DNA from: Rhodoferax sp. WC2427
Lineage (GTDB): Bacteria; Pseudomonadota; Gammaproteobacteria; Burkholderiales; Burkholderiaceae_C
Reading direction: 5' to 3'
DNA length: 64,000 nt
NCBI RefSeq assembly: GCF_040822085.1
Contig: NZ_CP162006.1
Span: 3,038,001-3,102,000, forward strand
The position numbers and the translations under genes were made by a program. Each line of letters opens with the position of its first letter. Positions within the stretch are counted from its first letter, which is position 1. Below the pieces are notes generated by a model. That model ran no database searches. It was not told the DNA's origin and saw only the letters and a list, made by a program, of their open reading frames with translations. Positions 42,977 to 50,489 of the stretch are shown here, in pieces.

Positions 42977-43458
42977 GGTGTGGCCTTGTCAAAAAGTGGG
43001 GCTAAATGCAGCGCAGCCAGATCGGCCTGCATGGCCTGGGCGATCAAGCGCATGTCATGGTCGCTGATGGCGAACAGGCCGAAGCGGAACTTGTAGCCCC
43101 AGTGCTGCGGCGACTCGACAAACTCGAACTGCGGCACCAGGGGCAGGATGGAGGCTTCTTGCGCTGCCACGTACTGCACGTCCTTGCGGTACGGCACAAA
43201 GCCGCCGCCCATATCGAAGCTGTAGGCGTCGCCCGCCAGCACCAGGCCGATCGACACAAAGCACTGCAAGCGGTCCTTGCCGCCCATGGTCAATGTGGGC
43301 GCGTAGTAGGCCACCCGGTCGCCCGCCCGCACCTTCTTGAGCGGCGCGGCCTTGCCGTGGCAGACCTGCATATAGCCCGGCCCGTCGCTGGGCGCGCAGC
43401 CGCGCCGCGCGTGCTGGGCACTGGCGACGGCGATCCAGTTGTGGCGGGGTGCGGACAT
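42973..43458 (-). CDS. EVE domain protein (UPF0310)
   Basis: A 161-residue protein of the EVE/UPF0310 family, a PUA-like fold related to YTH. It begins [28 protein letters not shown] and [28 protein letters not shown] (landmark FVPYRKDV) follow, with aromatic residues expected in the base-binding pocket. EVE domains bind modified bases in nucleic acid, some in defence systems and some in tRNA modification. Here it is paired by a 4-bp overlap with a GyrI-like protein, without restriction genes. The ATG at 43458 is chosen because upstream codons overlap the VOC gene. Confidence 0.85.
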   Translation of the reverse strand: MSAPRHNWIAVASAQHARRGCAPSDGPGYMQVCHGKAAPLKKVRAGDRVAYYAPTLTMGGKDRLQCFVSIGLVLAGDAYSFDMGGGFVPYRKDVQYVAAQEASILPLVPQFEFVESPQHWGYKFRFGLFAISDHDMRLIAQAMQADLAALHLAPLFDKATP

Positions 43459-43468
43459 GGTGGCATTT

Positions 43469-43870
43469 TCAGGCCAGCGCATGCAGGCCCACGCGGTTGC
43501 CGTCCGGGTCCTGGAGGTGGGCGATGAAGCCCATGCCGGGCGGCAGTGCGGTTTTGGGTTTGAGCAGCTTGGCATCCAGGCTTTGGGCGCGGGCCAGTGC
43601 CGCGTCGATGCTGGGCGAGCAGTCCAGGTAGACCAGGGTGCCCTCGGTGCTGGGTGGGGGGGTGTCGGCCCCGCTTTGCAGGCAGCCTTTGACACCCTCG
43701 TCGGGCGCGGTGAAGATGGCCAGGGTGTAGCTTTGGCCGCCCATGGGGAAGACTTCGCGGTGCAGGGTTTGGGCCAGAACAGTTTCGTAGAAGTCCTGGG
43801 CGCGGGCGATGTCGGTGACGGGGATTTCGAACCAGCTGATGGCGTTCGGGTTGGCGTTGGGGTGGGACAT
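43469..43870 (-). CDS. VOC family protein (glyoxalase-like)
   Basis: A 133-residue vicinal-oxygen-chelate fold protein with two beta-alpha-beta-beta-beta units, similar to the YdcJ/27-kDa antigen-type glyoxalase-like proteins. The first unit has [22 protein letters not shown] and the second ends in [16 protein letters not shown]. Function in this subgroup is unknown. The start at 43870 has GAAAGG upstream and the family N terminus; the open frame extends a further 156 bp without homologous character. It lies 10 bp upstream of the EVE gene on the same strand. Confidence 0.85.
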   Translation of the reverse strand: MSHPNANPNAISWFEIPVTDIARAQDFYETVLAQTLHREVFPMGGQSYTLAIFTAPDEGVKGCLQSGADTPPPSTEGTLVYLDCSPSIDAALARAQSLDAKLLKPKTALPPGMGFIAHLQDPDGNRVGLHALA

Positions 43871-43965
43871 GGTGAGAGGCCTTTCGGTGCAGTGGAAGAA
43901 GACCTGCATGGTGCCTGCCTGCTGCTGACAACGGGGTGTCAGTAGCCTCGCATATTTAAGCAAAA

Positions 43966-44010
43966 AGTGGCTATAGCGCTTATTCCATAAGCGTAACAAG
44001 CTATCAGAAT
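43966..44010. repeat. Dispersed palindromic spacer repeat, copy 10
   Basis: GTGGCTATAGCGCTTATTCC, then ATAAGCGTAACAAGCTATC, with the stem CGCTTAT/ATAAGCG. It lies between the PP2C/kinase gene stop (44030) and the VOC gene on the minus strand. Confidence 0.7.
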
Positions 44011-44029
44011 GCGAGCAACAGCCCACGTC

Positions 44030-45781
44030 TCACTTGGGCAGGAACAGCAGCCAAAACACCAGCAACAGATTGAACAGCACCGACACCACCAGCCCCAGCT
44101 TCCACACCGAGGTGGGGTCGCGGTGCAGCAGGGGCGACGGGGCGGGGGCGGTCAGGGGGCGGGACGCGCCGCGCTCCAGGGCCAGCAGGAACTCTTCGCC
44201 GGTCTCAAAGCGCTGGCGCTTGTCGCGGGCCACGGCTTTTTGCACCACGTGGTCCAGCCAGATGGGGATTTCGGGGTTGTGGCGGCTGGGCGCGATGGGG
44301 TCGCGGTAGTAGCGGCCCACCTGGTAGGGCAGCACTTCGCCGTAGGGCAGTTTGTGGGTGAGCAGCTGGTACAGCGTGACGCCCAGGGCGAACAGGTCGC
44401 TCTGGCTGTTGGGCAGCTCTTCTACCGCGTCCGCACCGGCGGCGCTGAAGCCCCATTGCTCGGGGTTGACGTAGCTGGGCGTGCCTGCGTGCAGTTTGCG
44501 CATGGCCTCGGGCTCGCGGCCGGTGAGGGCCACGCCCAGGTCGAGCAGGCGCAGCACGCCGTCTTCGCCCTGGTGCAGGTTGGCGGGCTTGATGTCGCGG
44601 TGGATGACGTTTTGCTGGTGCAGCCGCCCCAGCGCCTGGGCCACCTGGCGGGCGGCGCTGACGGCCTGGTGCACCGTGAATTTGTTCTGCCGGTCCAGCA
44701 TCTGCTGCAGGGTTTCGCCGCCGTGCCAGTCGTACAGCAGGTAGAAGGCGCTGGCGGGCTGGCCGGTGGTGCTGTTGACGGGATGGGTATCGTGCAGGGC
44801 CACCAGGTACTCGGCCGCGCGGCTGGAGCCCATGCGCTTGGCCAACCAGGCTTCGTGGGCCAGCATGGCGCGCTCTTGCGGGTCGTGGGCGCGGCTGGGG
44901 TGCAGGGTTTTGAGGGCGTACAGGGCCTGGGTGGTCGGGTGGCGCATTTGCACCACCACATTGATGCCGTTGTCGGCCACCGGGGCGGTGACGGTCAGGC
45001 CGTCGAGCGGGTCGCCCACGCGGAACGGGCCGGGGATGGGCAGCGCGCGGGCGGCGCGGTTTTCGTCCTCCAGCGTGGCATCGAGCAGGCCCAGCACCCG
45101 CGCCACGATGGCGGTGACGTTGTCGCGGCTGCCCGCCTTGAGGGCCGCCTGCACCAAGGTTTCGGCCGCAGTGGTGGCGTCATCCCCCTGGGCCAGCAGC
45201 GCCATCTGCGCGTCGTCGAGCACGCCGTGCACGCCGTCGGTGAGCAGCACAAACACGTCGCCCACCTGCAGGTCGCCCTGGAAATAGTCCACCACCAGCC
45301 GGTCGTCCACCCCCACCGAGCGCAGCAGCTGGTGGCGCAGGTCGGGGTGGTCGGGCACGTGGTCGTGGGTCAGCTGCGTACATTGGCCGCCGCGCAGCAG
45401 GTAGGCGCGCGAGTCGCCCACATGGGCCACCGTGTACGACTGGCCGCGCAGCACCACGGCGGTCAGCGTGGTCAGGCCCAGGGCCGGTTTGCGGCGGCGG
45501 TTGATGCCCGCCAGCCAGGCGTTTTGCGCACCGATGATGCGGTCCAGCGCCACCGTGGTGTCCCAGGTCTCGGGCGTGGAGTAGTAGTCGCGCACCAGGC
45601 TGGTCACCGTGGTCTGCGCGGCCTCCTTGCCCATGCCGCCGGTACTTACGCCATCGGCCAGCGCCACGATGCAGCCCATGTCCACCTGGCCCGCCTCGGG
45701 CAGCATGGCGGCGCAAAAGTCTTCGTTGACGGGCTTGGTGCCCGCCAGAGACGTGAAACCGATGTCAAGTTGGAATGCCAT
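44030..45781 (-). CDS. Bifunctional PP2C phosphatase / Ser-Thr protein kinase
   Basis: A 583-residue fusion. The PP2C domain is N-terminal (about 1-240): NEDFCAAM, ALADGVSTGGMG, VAHVGDSRAY, LLTDGVHGVLDD and GSRDNVTAIV provide the metal-binding Asp residues. The kinase domain is about 260-540: Lys291 in YALKTL, catalytic loop VIHRDIKPANLH (394-401), DLG in place of DFG, and SQSDLFALGVTLYQLL. A single C-terminal transmembrane helix (about 560-580) anchors it with the domains in the cytoplasm. Such fusions are often found with nitrate/nitrite assimilation genes, as here next to the ANTAR regulator and nirB. Substrates unknown. Start 45781 is preferred over 45820. Confidence 0.9.
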   Translation of the reverse strand: MAFQLDIGFTSLAGTKPVNEDFCAAMLPEAGQVDMGCIVALADGVSTGGMGKEAAQTTVTSLVRDYYSTPETWDTTVALDRIIGAQNAWLAGINRRRKPALGLTTLTAVVLRGQSYTVAHVGDSRAYLLRGGQCTQLTHDHVPDHPDLRHQLLRSVGVDDRLVVDYFQGDLQVGDVFVLLTDGVHGVLDDAQMALLAQGDDATTAAETLVQAALKAGSRDNVTAIVARVLGLLDATLEDENRAARALPIPGPFRVGDPLDGLTVTAPVADNGINVVVQMRHPTTQALYALKTLHPSRAHDPQERAMLAHEAWLAKRMGSSRAAEYLVALHDTHPVNSTTGQPASAFYLLYDWHGGETLQQMLDRQNKFTVHQAVSAARQVAQALGRLHQQNVIHRDIKPANLHQGEDGVLRLLDLGVALTGREPEAMRKLHAGTPSYVNPEQWGFSAAGADAVEELPNSQSDLFALGVTLYQLLTHKLPYGEVLPYQVGRYYRDPIAPSRHNPEIPIWLDHVVQKAVARDKRQRFETGEEFLLALERGASRPLTAPAPSPLLHRDPTSVWKLGLVVSVLFNLLLVFWLLFLPK

Positions 45782-45854
45782 GTAGTGCCGTGTCCCGTGT
45801 GATGTGTCGTGTTTGCGCAAGGCTATCGGCGTGCAGTGCTAGGCGTGGGTCGCA

Positions 45855-45902
45855 GCCCAGGCACATGCCTGGGCAAGGACCGCAACGACGCAATGTGCGT
45901 CG
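45855..45902. repeat. Two adjacent perfect inverted repeats
   Basis: GCCCAGGC/GCCTGGGC (45855-45874, 4-base loop) and CGACGCA/TGCGTCG (45886-45902, 3-base loop) lie in the 161-bp gap between the ANTAR gene and the PP2C/kinase gene. On the minus strand they follow the ANTAR stop and precede the kinase start. They could be a terminator pair without T-run or an RNA target. Neither shows the AnnGnn hexaloop of the nirB leader. Confidence 0.45.
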
Positions 45903-45942
45903 AGAGCAAGTGCAAACCGGCAGATCATGCGGGACACGGCAC

Positions 45943-47196
45943 TCAGCCCATCAGCATCTGCATGCTGGTTTCATACTGGTTGGACAGCTGCTCGTACACG
46001 TCCAGCAGCTCTTCGCTGGCCTGCGCCAGGCGCTCCAGGCCCGCGGGGCGCTGCAGCTCGGCGCTACCGGCCTGCAATTGCTGCCAACCCAGTGCGGCAG
46101 CCTCCAGCAGGCGGCGGATCTCGGGCGTGCCCAACGGGACTTGCTGCAGGTAGGTTTGCGCTTCGCCAAAGGCCGCTTGCGCCTCGGCCATGGCGGCCAC
46201 GCCCGGGGGCCCCAGCAGCGCGCACTTGGCAAAGCGCTGGCACAGCATGCGCTGGCGGCCTGCGGTGTTGAGGATGTGCAGCGGGGGAGCACCACCCGAG
46301 GTCTCCAGCGCGGCGGTCAGGCGCTCGGCTTCTTGCAGCAACTGCTCGGCCAGCATATCGATGGCCTGGGTGCTGGCCGCCAGGGCCGGGGCCTGCAGGG
46401 CCTGTTTCAGGCGGGCCCAGGTCTGCCCTGCCCGCTCCACCAGGTCGCCAAAGGTGGCTTGCGACAGGCTTTTGCCCAGCAGCGCCAGGTTGGTATCGAC
46501 GCGCTGGATCGACTCTTGCAGCAGCGTGCCGAGCCGCTGTGGAGGGCACCCGGCCAGCTGCAGCAGATACAGCTTGACCAGCCGCTGCGACAGCATGCGC
46601 AGCTGCCCGGCGCGGTTAACGCCGTCGGCAAACAGGGCCGAATGGACGATGCTTTGCGACACCTGGCCCAGGCGCTGGTTGGTGTGCATGGAGGCGGTGC
46701 GCAGGATGCGGAAGGCATCGTCGTCCGACAAATGCCGGGCGCGCATCAGGATGCCTTTGGCGCGGTCCACCACCTTACGCTCTTCAAAGCGGGTGGTGGC
46801 GTCCTGCAGCGCCTGGCGCAGGCCGCGCTCGTGCTGGAAGCGGGCCTGGGCCAGGTGCACCAGCGCACGCAGGCGCTGCGGGGCGTAGCCGTCGACGACG
46901 TAGGCGTGCACGCCGCTGGCCACGCCACTCTGGATGTGCTCGGCATCGGCGTCCGTGGTGATCAGTAGCACGGCGCAGGGGGCGGCGTCGGCCAGGGTCT
47001 GCATGAGTTTGAAGAAGGCCGCATCCGGACGGGCCAGCTCGCACAGCAGCACATCTGGTGCATGCCGAACCACGCCGTGCACCAACTTATGGCGTTCCGT
47101 GACCTCGCCCAACAGGTCTAGGCTGGCGGCCTGCAGGTGGGCGGCCTGCACCGCGCCAGCCCCCAGCTTCGCCCCGAAAAACAACACAGATGTCAT
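45943..47196 (-). CDS. ANTAR antiterminator with REC-like domain and two nitrate P-box (PilJ-like) domains
   Basis: A 417-residue soluble protein. Residues 1-120 resemble a degenerate receiver. Residues ~132-187 form an ANTAR RNA-binding domain (RKVVDRAKGILMRARHLSDD, then AFRILRTASM). Two PilJ/NarX-type helical domains follow, each with the P-box-like signature NxAGxxRMLxQRxxK: NRAGQLRMLSQRLVK (about 194) and NTAGRQRMLCQRFAK (about 310). In NarX this motif binds nitrate. It is divergent from nirB, whose leader carries a two-hairpin ANTAR target. The likely role is nitrate-responsive antitermination of nirBD-nasA, with sensing and RNA binding in one chain, unlike two-protein NasS-NasT. ATG 47196 is chosen over a TTG 9 bp upstream. 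Confidence 0.85.
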   Translation of the reverse strand: MTSVLFFGAKLGAGAVQAAHLQAASLDLLGEVTERHKLVHGVVRHAPDVLLCELARPDAAFFKLMQTLADAAPCAVLLITTDADAEHIQSGVASGVHAYVVDGYAPQRLRALVHLAQARFQHERGLRQALQDATTRFEERKVVDRAKGILMRARHLSDDDAFRILRTASMHTNQRLGQVSQSIVHSALFADGVNRAGQLRMLSQRLVKLYLLQLAGCPPQRLGTLLQESIQRVDTNLALLGKSLSQATFGDLVERAGQTWARLKQALQAPALAASTQAIDMLAEQLLQEAERLTAALETSGGAPPLHILNTAGRQRMLCQRFAKCALLGPPGVAAMAEAQAAFGEAQTYLQQVPLGTPEIRRLLEAAALGWQQLQAGSAELQRPAGLERLAQASEELLDVYEQLSNQYETSMQMLMG

Positions 47197-47284
47197 GCAA
47201 ATCAACCACTTAGAGAGGAATTAGGAGCCCTTGCTACGGCACGAGAGGCCCATTGGGGGCCATGCCAAAAGGCGGCCAATCATA

Positions 47285-47299
47285 TGGCACAAGTTTTGC
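47285..47299 (+). promoter_or_regulatory. Sigma54-type promoter of the nirB operon
   Basis: TGGCAC (47285-47290), five bases, TTGC (47296-47299), with the invariant GG and GC exactly 10 bp apart, as in the -24/-12 consensus. Predicted transcription start is near 47310, right at the first ANTAR hairpin. This implies nitrogen control through NtrC. An NtrC site is not obvious. Confidence 0.7.
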
Positions 47300-47311
47300 G
47301 TAGTTCACGGC

Positions 47312-47374
47312 GGGCGTAACGAAGCGCCCACCCGCAGCCAACGCGCCGCGGAGCCCGCACACAACGCCGTGTGC
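47312..47374 (+). ncRNA. Two-hairpin ANTAR antitermination leader of nirB
   Basis: Hairpin 1: GGGCGT-AACGAA-GCGCCC (47312-47329). Hairpin 2: GCACAC-AACGCC-GTGTGC (47357-47374). Both have 6-bp stems and hexaloops with A at position 1 and G at position 4, the signature bound by ANTAR proteins such as NasR. The linker is 27 nt, longer than in many known examples. Downstream, 47375-47577 holds a GCCCTCCGGCTTCGGC segment and then T-rich tracts (47446-47467), where a terminator is expected, though its stem is not clear by eye. The rest up to the nirB ATG shows no gene. Confidence 0.8.
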
Positions 47375-47577
47375 CTGCATGTGTTTTCCACGGATGTGCT
47401 TTTCAGCATGTCTGGTCCGATGCCCTCCGGCTTCGGCAAGTTCGTATTTTTCTCTCTTATTTTTTTATGCCACAGCGGCGGGGTCGGTTCTGGAGTTTTT
47501 CCGGGTCTGGCATACAGCTTGCGCTGGGCCCCCCCGTCTAGCACTGCAACTTCAACCGCGTTTCTGGAGTACCTTCG

Positions 47578-50022
47578 ATGAAAAAATCCAAATTGGTGAT
47601 GGTGGGTAACGGCATGGCCGGTGTGCGCACGATTGAAGAGCTGCTCAAGGTCGCCCCCGACCTGTACGACATCACGGTCTTCGGCGCCGAGCCGCACCCC
47701 AACTACAACCGCATCCTGCTGTCGCCGGTGCTGGCCGGTGAGCAGACGCTGGACGAGATCGTGCTGAATTCGTGGGAGTGGTACAGCGACAACCACATCA
47801 CCCTGCACGCCGGCAAAAAGGTCACCGAGGTGGACCGCGTGAACCGCGTGGTGCGGGCGGTAGCCCCCGACGGCAGCGTGGTCGAGGCCGAATACGACCG
47901 CCTGCTGATGTGCACCGGCTCCAACCCCTTCATCCTGCCCATCCCCGGCAAGGACCTGAAGGGCGTGGTCGCCTACCGCGACATCGCCGATACCAACGAG
48001 ATGATCGACACCGCCACCAAGTACAAGAACGCGGTGGTAATTGGCGGCGGCCTGCTGGGCCTGGAGGCGGCCAACGGCCTGATGCTGCGCGGCATGACCG
48101 TAACCGTGGTGCACGTCAACGAATGGCTGATGGAGCGCCAGCTCGACAAGGTGGCGGGCAAGCTGCTGCAAAAGTCGCTGGAAGACCGGGGTCTGCAGTT
48201 CCGCCTGGGCGCGCAGACCCAGGAGCTGGTGGGCGGCGCCGATGGACGCGTCACCGCCATCCGCTTCAAGGACGGCTCTGAGGTGGCCACCGACCTGGTG
48301 GTGATGGCCGTGGGCATCCGCCCCAACACCGACCTGGCCGCCAAGATGCGCCTGCACATCGACCGCGGCATTGTGGTCACCGACACCATGCAGACCATCA
48401 CCGATGGCCGCATCTACTCGGTAGGCGAATGCGCAGCGCACCGCGGCATCGCCTACGGCCTGGTGGCCCCGCTGTTCGAGCAGGCCAAGGTGGCGGCCAA
48501 CCACCTGGCCGAGTTCGGCATTGGCCGCTACATGGGCTCGCTGACCTCTACCAAGCTGAAAGTCACCGGCATCGATTTGTTCAGCGCGGGCAACTTCACC
48601 GGTGGCGAAGGCACGGAAGAAATCGTCATGAGCGACCCGTTTGGCGGCGTCTACAAAAAGCTGGTGCTCAAGGACGACAAGCTCATCGGCGCCTGCCTGT
48701 ACGGCGACACGGTGGACGGCAGCTACTACTTCAAGCTGCTGCGCGATGGCCGCAGCATCGGCGAGGTGCGCGACAAGCTGATGTTTGGCGAATCCAACAT
48801 CGGCGACACCGGCCACGAAGGCCACAGCAAGGCCGCCAGCATGCCCGACAGCGCCGAAGTCTGCGGCTGCAACGGGGTCAACAAGGGCACCATCTGCAAG
48901 GCCATCAAGGAAAAAGGCCTGTTCACCCTGGAAGAAGTGAAAAAGCACACCAAGGCCAGCGCCTCCTGCGGCTCGTGCACCGGCCTGGTCGAGCAGATTT
49001 TGATGTTCACCGCGGGCGGCGACTACTCGGCCACGCCCAAGACCAAGGCGATCTGCGCCTGCACCGAGCAGGGCCACCAGGCGGTGCGCGATGCGATTGT
49101 TCAGAGCAAATTCCTCACCGTCGATGCGGTGTTCAAGGGCATGGGCTGGAAGACCCCGAATGGCTGCGCGAGCTGCCGTCCGGCCATCAACTACTACCTG
49201 ATTTCCAGCTGGCCCAAGGAAGCCAAAGACGATCCGCAAAGCCGCTTCATCAACGAACGCAGCCACGCGAATATCCAGAAAGACGGCACCTACTCGGTGA
49301 TCCCGCGCATGTGGGGCGGCCACACCACCCCCGACGACCTGCGCCGCATCGCCGATGTGGCCGACAAGTACGCCATTCCCACCGTCAAGGTCACCGGCGG
49401 CCAGCGCATCGACATGCTGGGCGTGAAGAAGGAAGACCTGCAAAACGTCTGGAATGACCTGGGCATGCCCTCCGGCCTGGCCTACGCCAAGGCGCTGCGC
49501 ACAGTCAAGACCTGCGTGGGCAGCGAGTGGTGCCGCTTTGGCACGCAGGACTCGACCCAGCTGGGCAAGGACCTGGAGCATGCGCTGTGGGCCATGTACG
49601 CGCCGCACAAGGTCAAACTGGCCGTCAGCGGCTGCCCGCGCAACTGCGCAGAGTCGGGCATCAAAGACGTGGGCATCATCGGGGTGGATTCGGGCTGGGA
49701 AATCTATGTCGGCGGCAATGGCGGCATCAAGACCGAAGTGGCCCATTTCCTGGTGAAGGTGAAGACCGCCGAAGAGGTGATGGAATACGCCGGCGCGTTT
49801 TTGCAGCTCTACCGCGAAGAGGGTTGGTACCTGGAGCGCACGGTCCACTACATCGCCCGCACCGGACTGGCCACGGTAAAGAAAAAAATTCTGGACGATG
49901 CCGCGCACCGCAAGCAGCTGTGGGAACGCCTGCAGTTCGCGCTGGACGGCGAGCCCGATCCCTGGTTCGACTCCAAGGACGCGCAGGTCGACACCCGCCA
50001 GTTCACCGCCCTGTCCGCCTGA
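47578..50022 (+). CDS. nirB: Assimilatory nitrite reductase [NAD(P)H], large subunit
   Basis: An 814-residue siroheme enzyme reducing nitrite to ammonium. The N-terminal pyridine-nucleotide oxidoreductase part has VMVGNGMAGVRTIEELL and VVIGGGLLGLEAANGL. Two BFD-like [2Fe-2S] segments follow (CGCNGVNKGTIC...CGSC and CACTEQGHQAV...CASC). The C-terminal sulfite/nitrite reductase half has the siroheme/[4Fe-4S] cysteines in CVGSEWCRFG and SGCPRNCAESG. It is the first gene of nirB-nirD-nasA-ybiB-cobA, with a 372-bp regulatory leader. Cytosolic. Confidence 0.96.
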   Translation: MKKSKLVMVGNGMAGVRTIEELLKVAPDLYDITVFGAEPHPNYNRILLSPVLAGEQTLDEIVLNSWEWYSDNHITLHAGKKVTEVDRVNRVVRAVAPDGSVVEAEYDRLLMCTGSNPFILPIPGKDLKGVVAYRDIADTNEMIDTATKYKNAVVIGGGLLGLEAANGLMLRGMTVTVVHVNEWLMERQLDKVAGKLLQKSLEDRGLQFRLGAQTQELVGGADGRVTAIRFKDGSEVATDLVVMAVGIRPNTDLAAKMRLHIDRGIVVTDTMQTITDGRIYSVGECAAHRGIAYGLVAPLFEQAKVAANHLAEFGIGRYMGSLTSTKLKVTGIDLFSAGNFTGGEGTEEIVMSDPFGGVYKKLVLKDDKLIGACLYGDTVDGSYYFKLLRDGRSIGEVRDKLMFGESNIGDTGHEGHSKAASMPDSAEVCGCNGVNKGTICKAIKEKGLFTLEEVKKHTKASASCGSCTGLVEQILMFTAGGDYSATPKTKAICACTEQGHQAVRDAIVQSKFLTVDAVFKGMGWKTPNGCASCRPAINYYLISSWPKEAKDDPQSRFINERSHANIQKDGTYSVIPRMWGGHTTPDDLRRIADVADKYAIPTVKVTGGQRIDMLGVKKEDLQNVWNDLGMPSGLAYAKALRTVKTCVGSEWCRFGTQDSTQLGKDLEHALWAMYAPHKVKLAVSGCPRNCAESGIKDVGIIGVDSGWEIYVGGNGGIKTEVAHFLVKVKTAEEVMEYAGAFLQLYREEGWYLERTVHYIARTGLATVKKKILDDAAHRKQLWERLQFALDGEPDPWFDSKDAQVDTRQFTALSA

Positions 50023-50035
50023 ATTTATAAAAAAT

Positions 50036-50086
50036 CGGCCCCTAGCGCTTATTCAATAAGCGTGAGCAGCTACGAAAGGAATAGCA
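50036..50086. repeat. Dispersed palindromic spacer repeat, copy 11 (inside the nirBD operon)
   Basis: CGGCCCCTAGCGCTTATTC, then AATAAGCGTGAGCAGCTACG and AAAGGAATAGC. The AAGGA at its right edge serves as the nirD ribosome-binding site, so the repeat hairpin abuts the nirD start. It fills nearly the whole nirB-nirD gap. Confidence 0.75.
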
Positions 50087-50088
50087 AA

Positions 50089-50469
50089 ATGAGCGAATGG
50101 AAAATCATCTGCCGCGTCGATGACATCCCCGTACTCGGCGCCCGCCGCGTCAGCCGCGCCCAGGGCATGGATGTCGCCGTGTTCCGCAACGCCGAGGACG
50201 AAATCTTTGCCGTGCTCGACCGCTGCCCGCACAAGGGCGGCCCGCTGAGCCAGGGCATCGTCTTCGGCACCAGCGTGGCCTGCCCGCTGCACAACTGGAA
50301 CATCAATCTGGCCGACGGCTGCGTGCGCGAGCCCGACGTGGGCTGCACCCAGAAGTTCAGCGTCAAGGTGGACAAGGGCAACGTGCACCTCATGCCCGAA
50401 GAGCTGGCCACGCTGGCGCTGGAATTTATGCCGCCTACCGCGGGTCCAAAACTTTTGCAATCTGCCTAA
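50089..50469 (+). CDS. nirD: Nitrite reductase (NAD(P)H) small subunit
   Basis: A 126-residue Rieske-fold small subunit of NirBD. The CxH and CxxH pairs are intact: DRCPHKGG and ACPLHNW, so a [2Fe-2S] cluster is likely bound, unlike some NirD proteins that have lost it. The ATG at 50089 follows AAAGGAATAGCAAA, part of the dispersed repeat; an upstream in-frame GTG at 50062 lies in the repeat stem and is rejected. nasA follows 20 bp later. Confidence 0.93.
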   Translation: MSEWKIICRVDDIPVLGARRVSRAQGMDVAVFRNAEDEIFAVLDRCPHKGGPLSQGIVFGTSVACPLHNWNINLADGCVREPDVGCTQKFSVKVDKGNVHLMPEELATLALEFMPPTAGPKLLQSA

Positions 50470-50489
50470 CGGCCTAACGCGCTCGCTCC

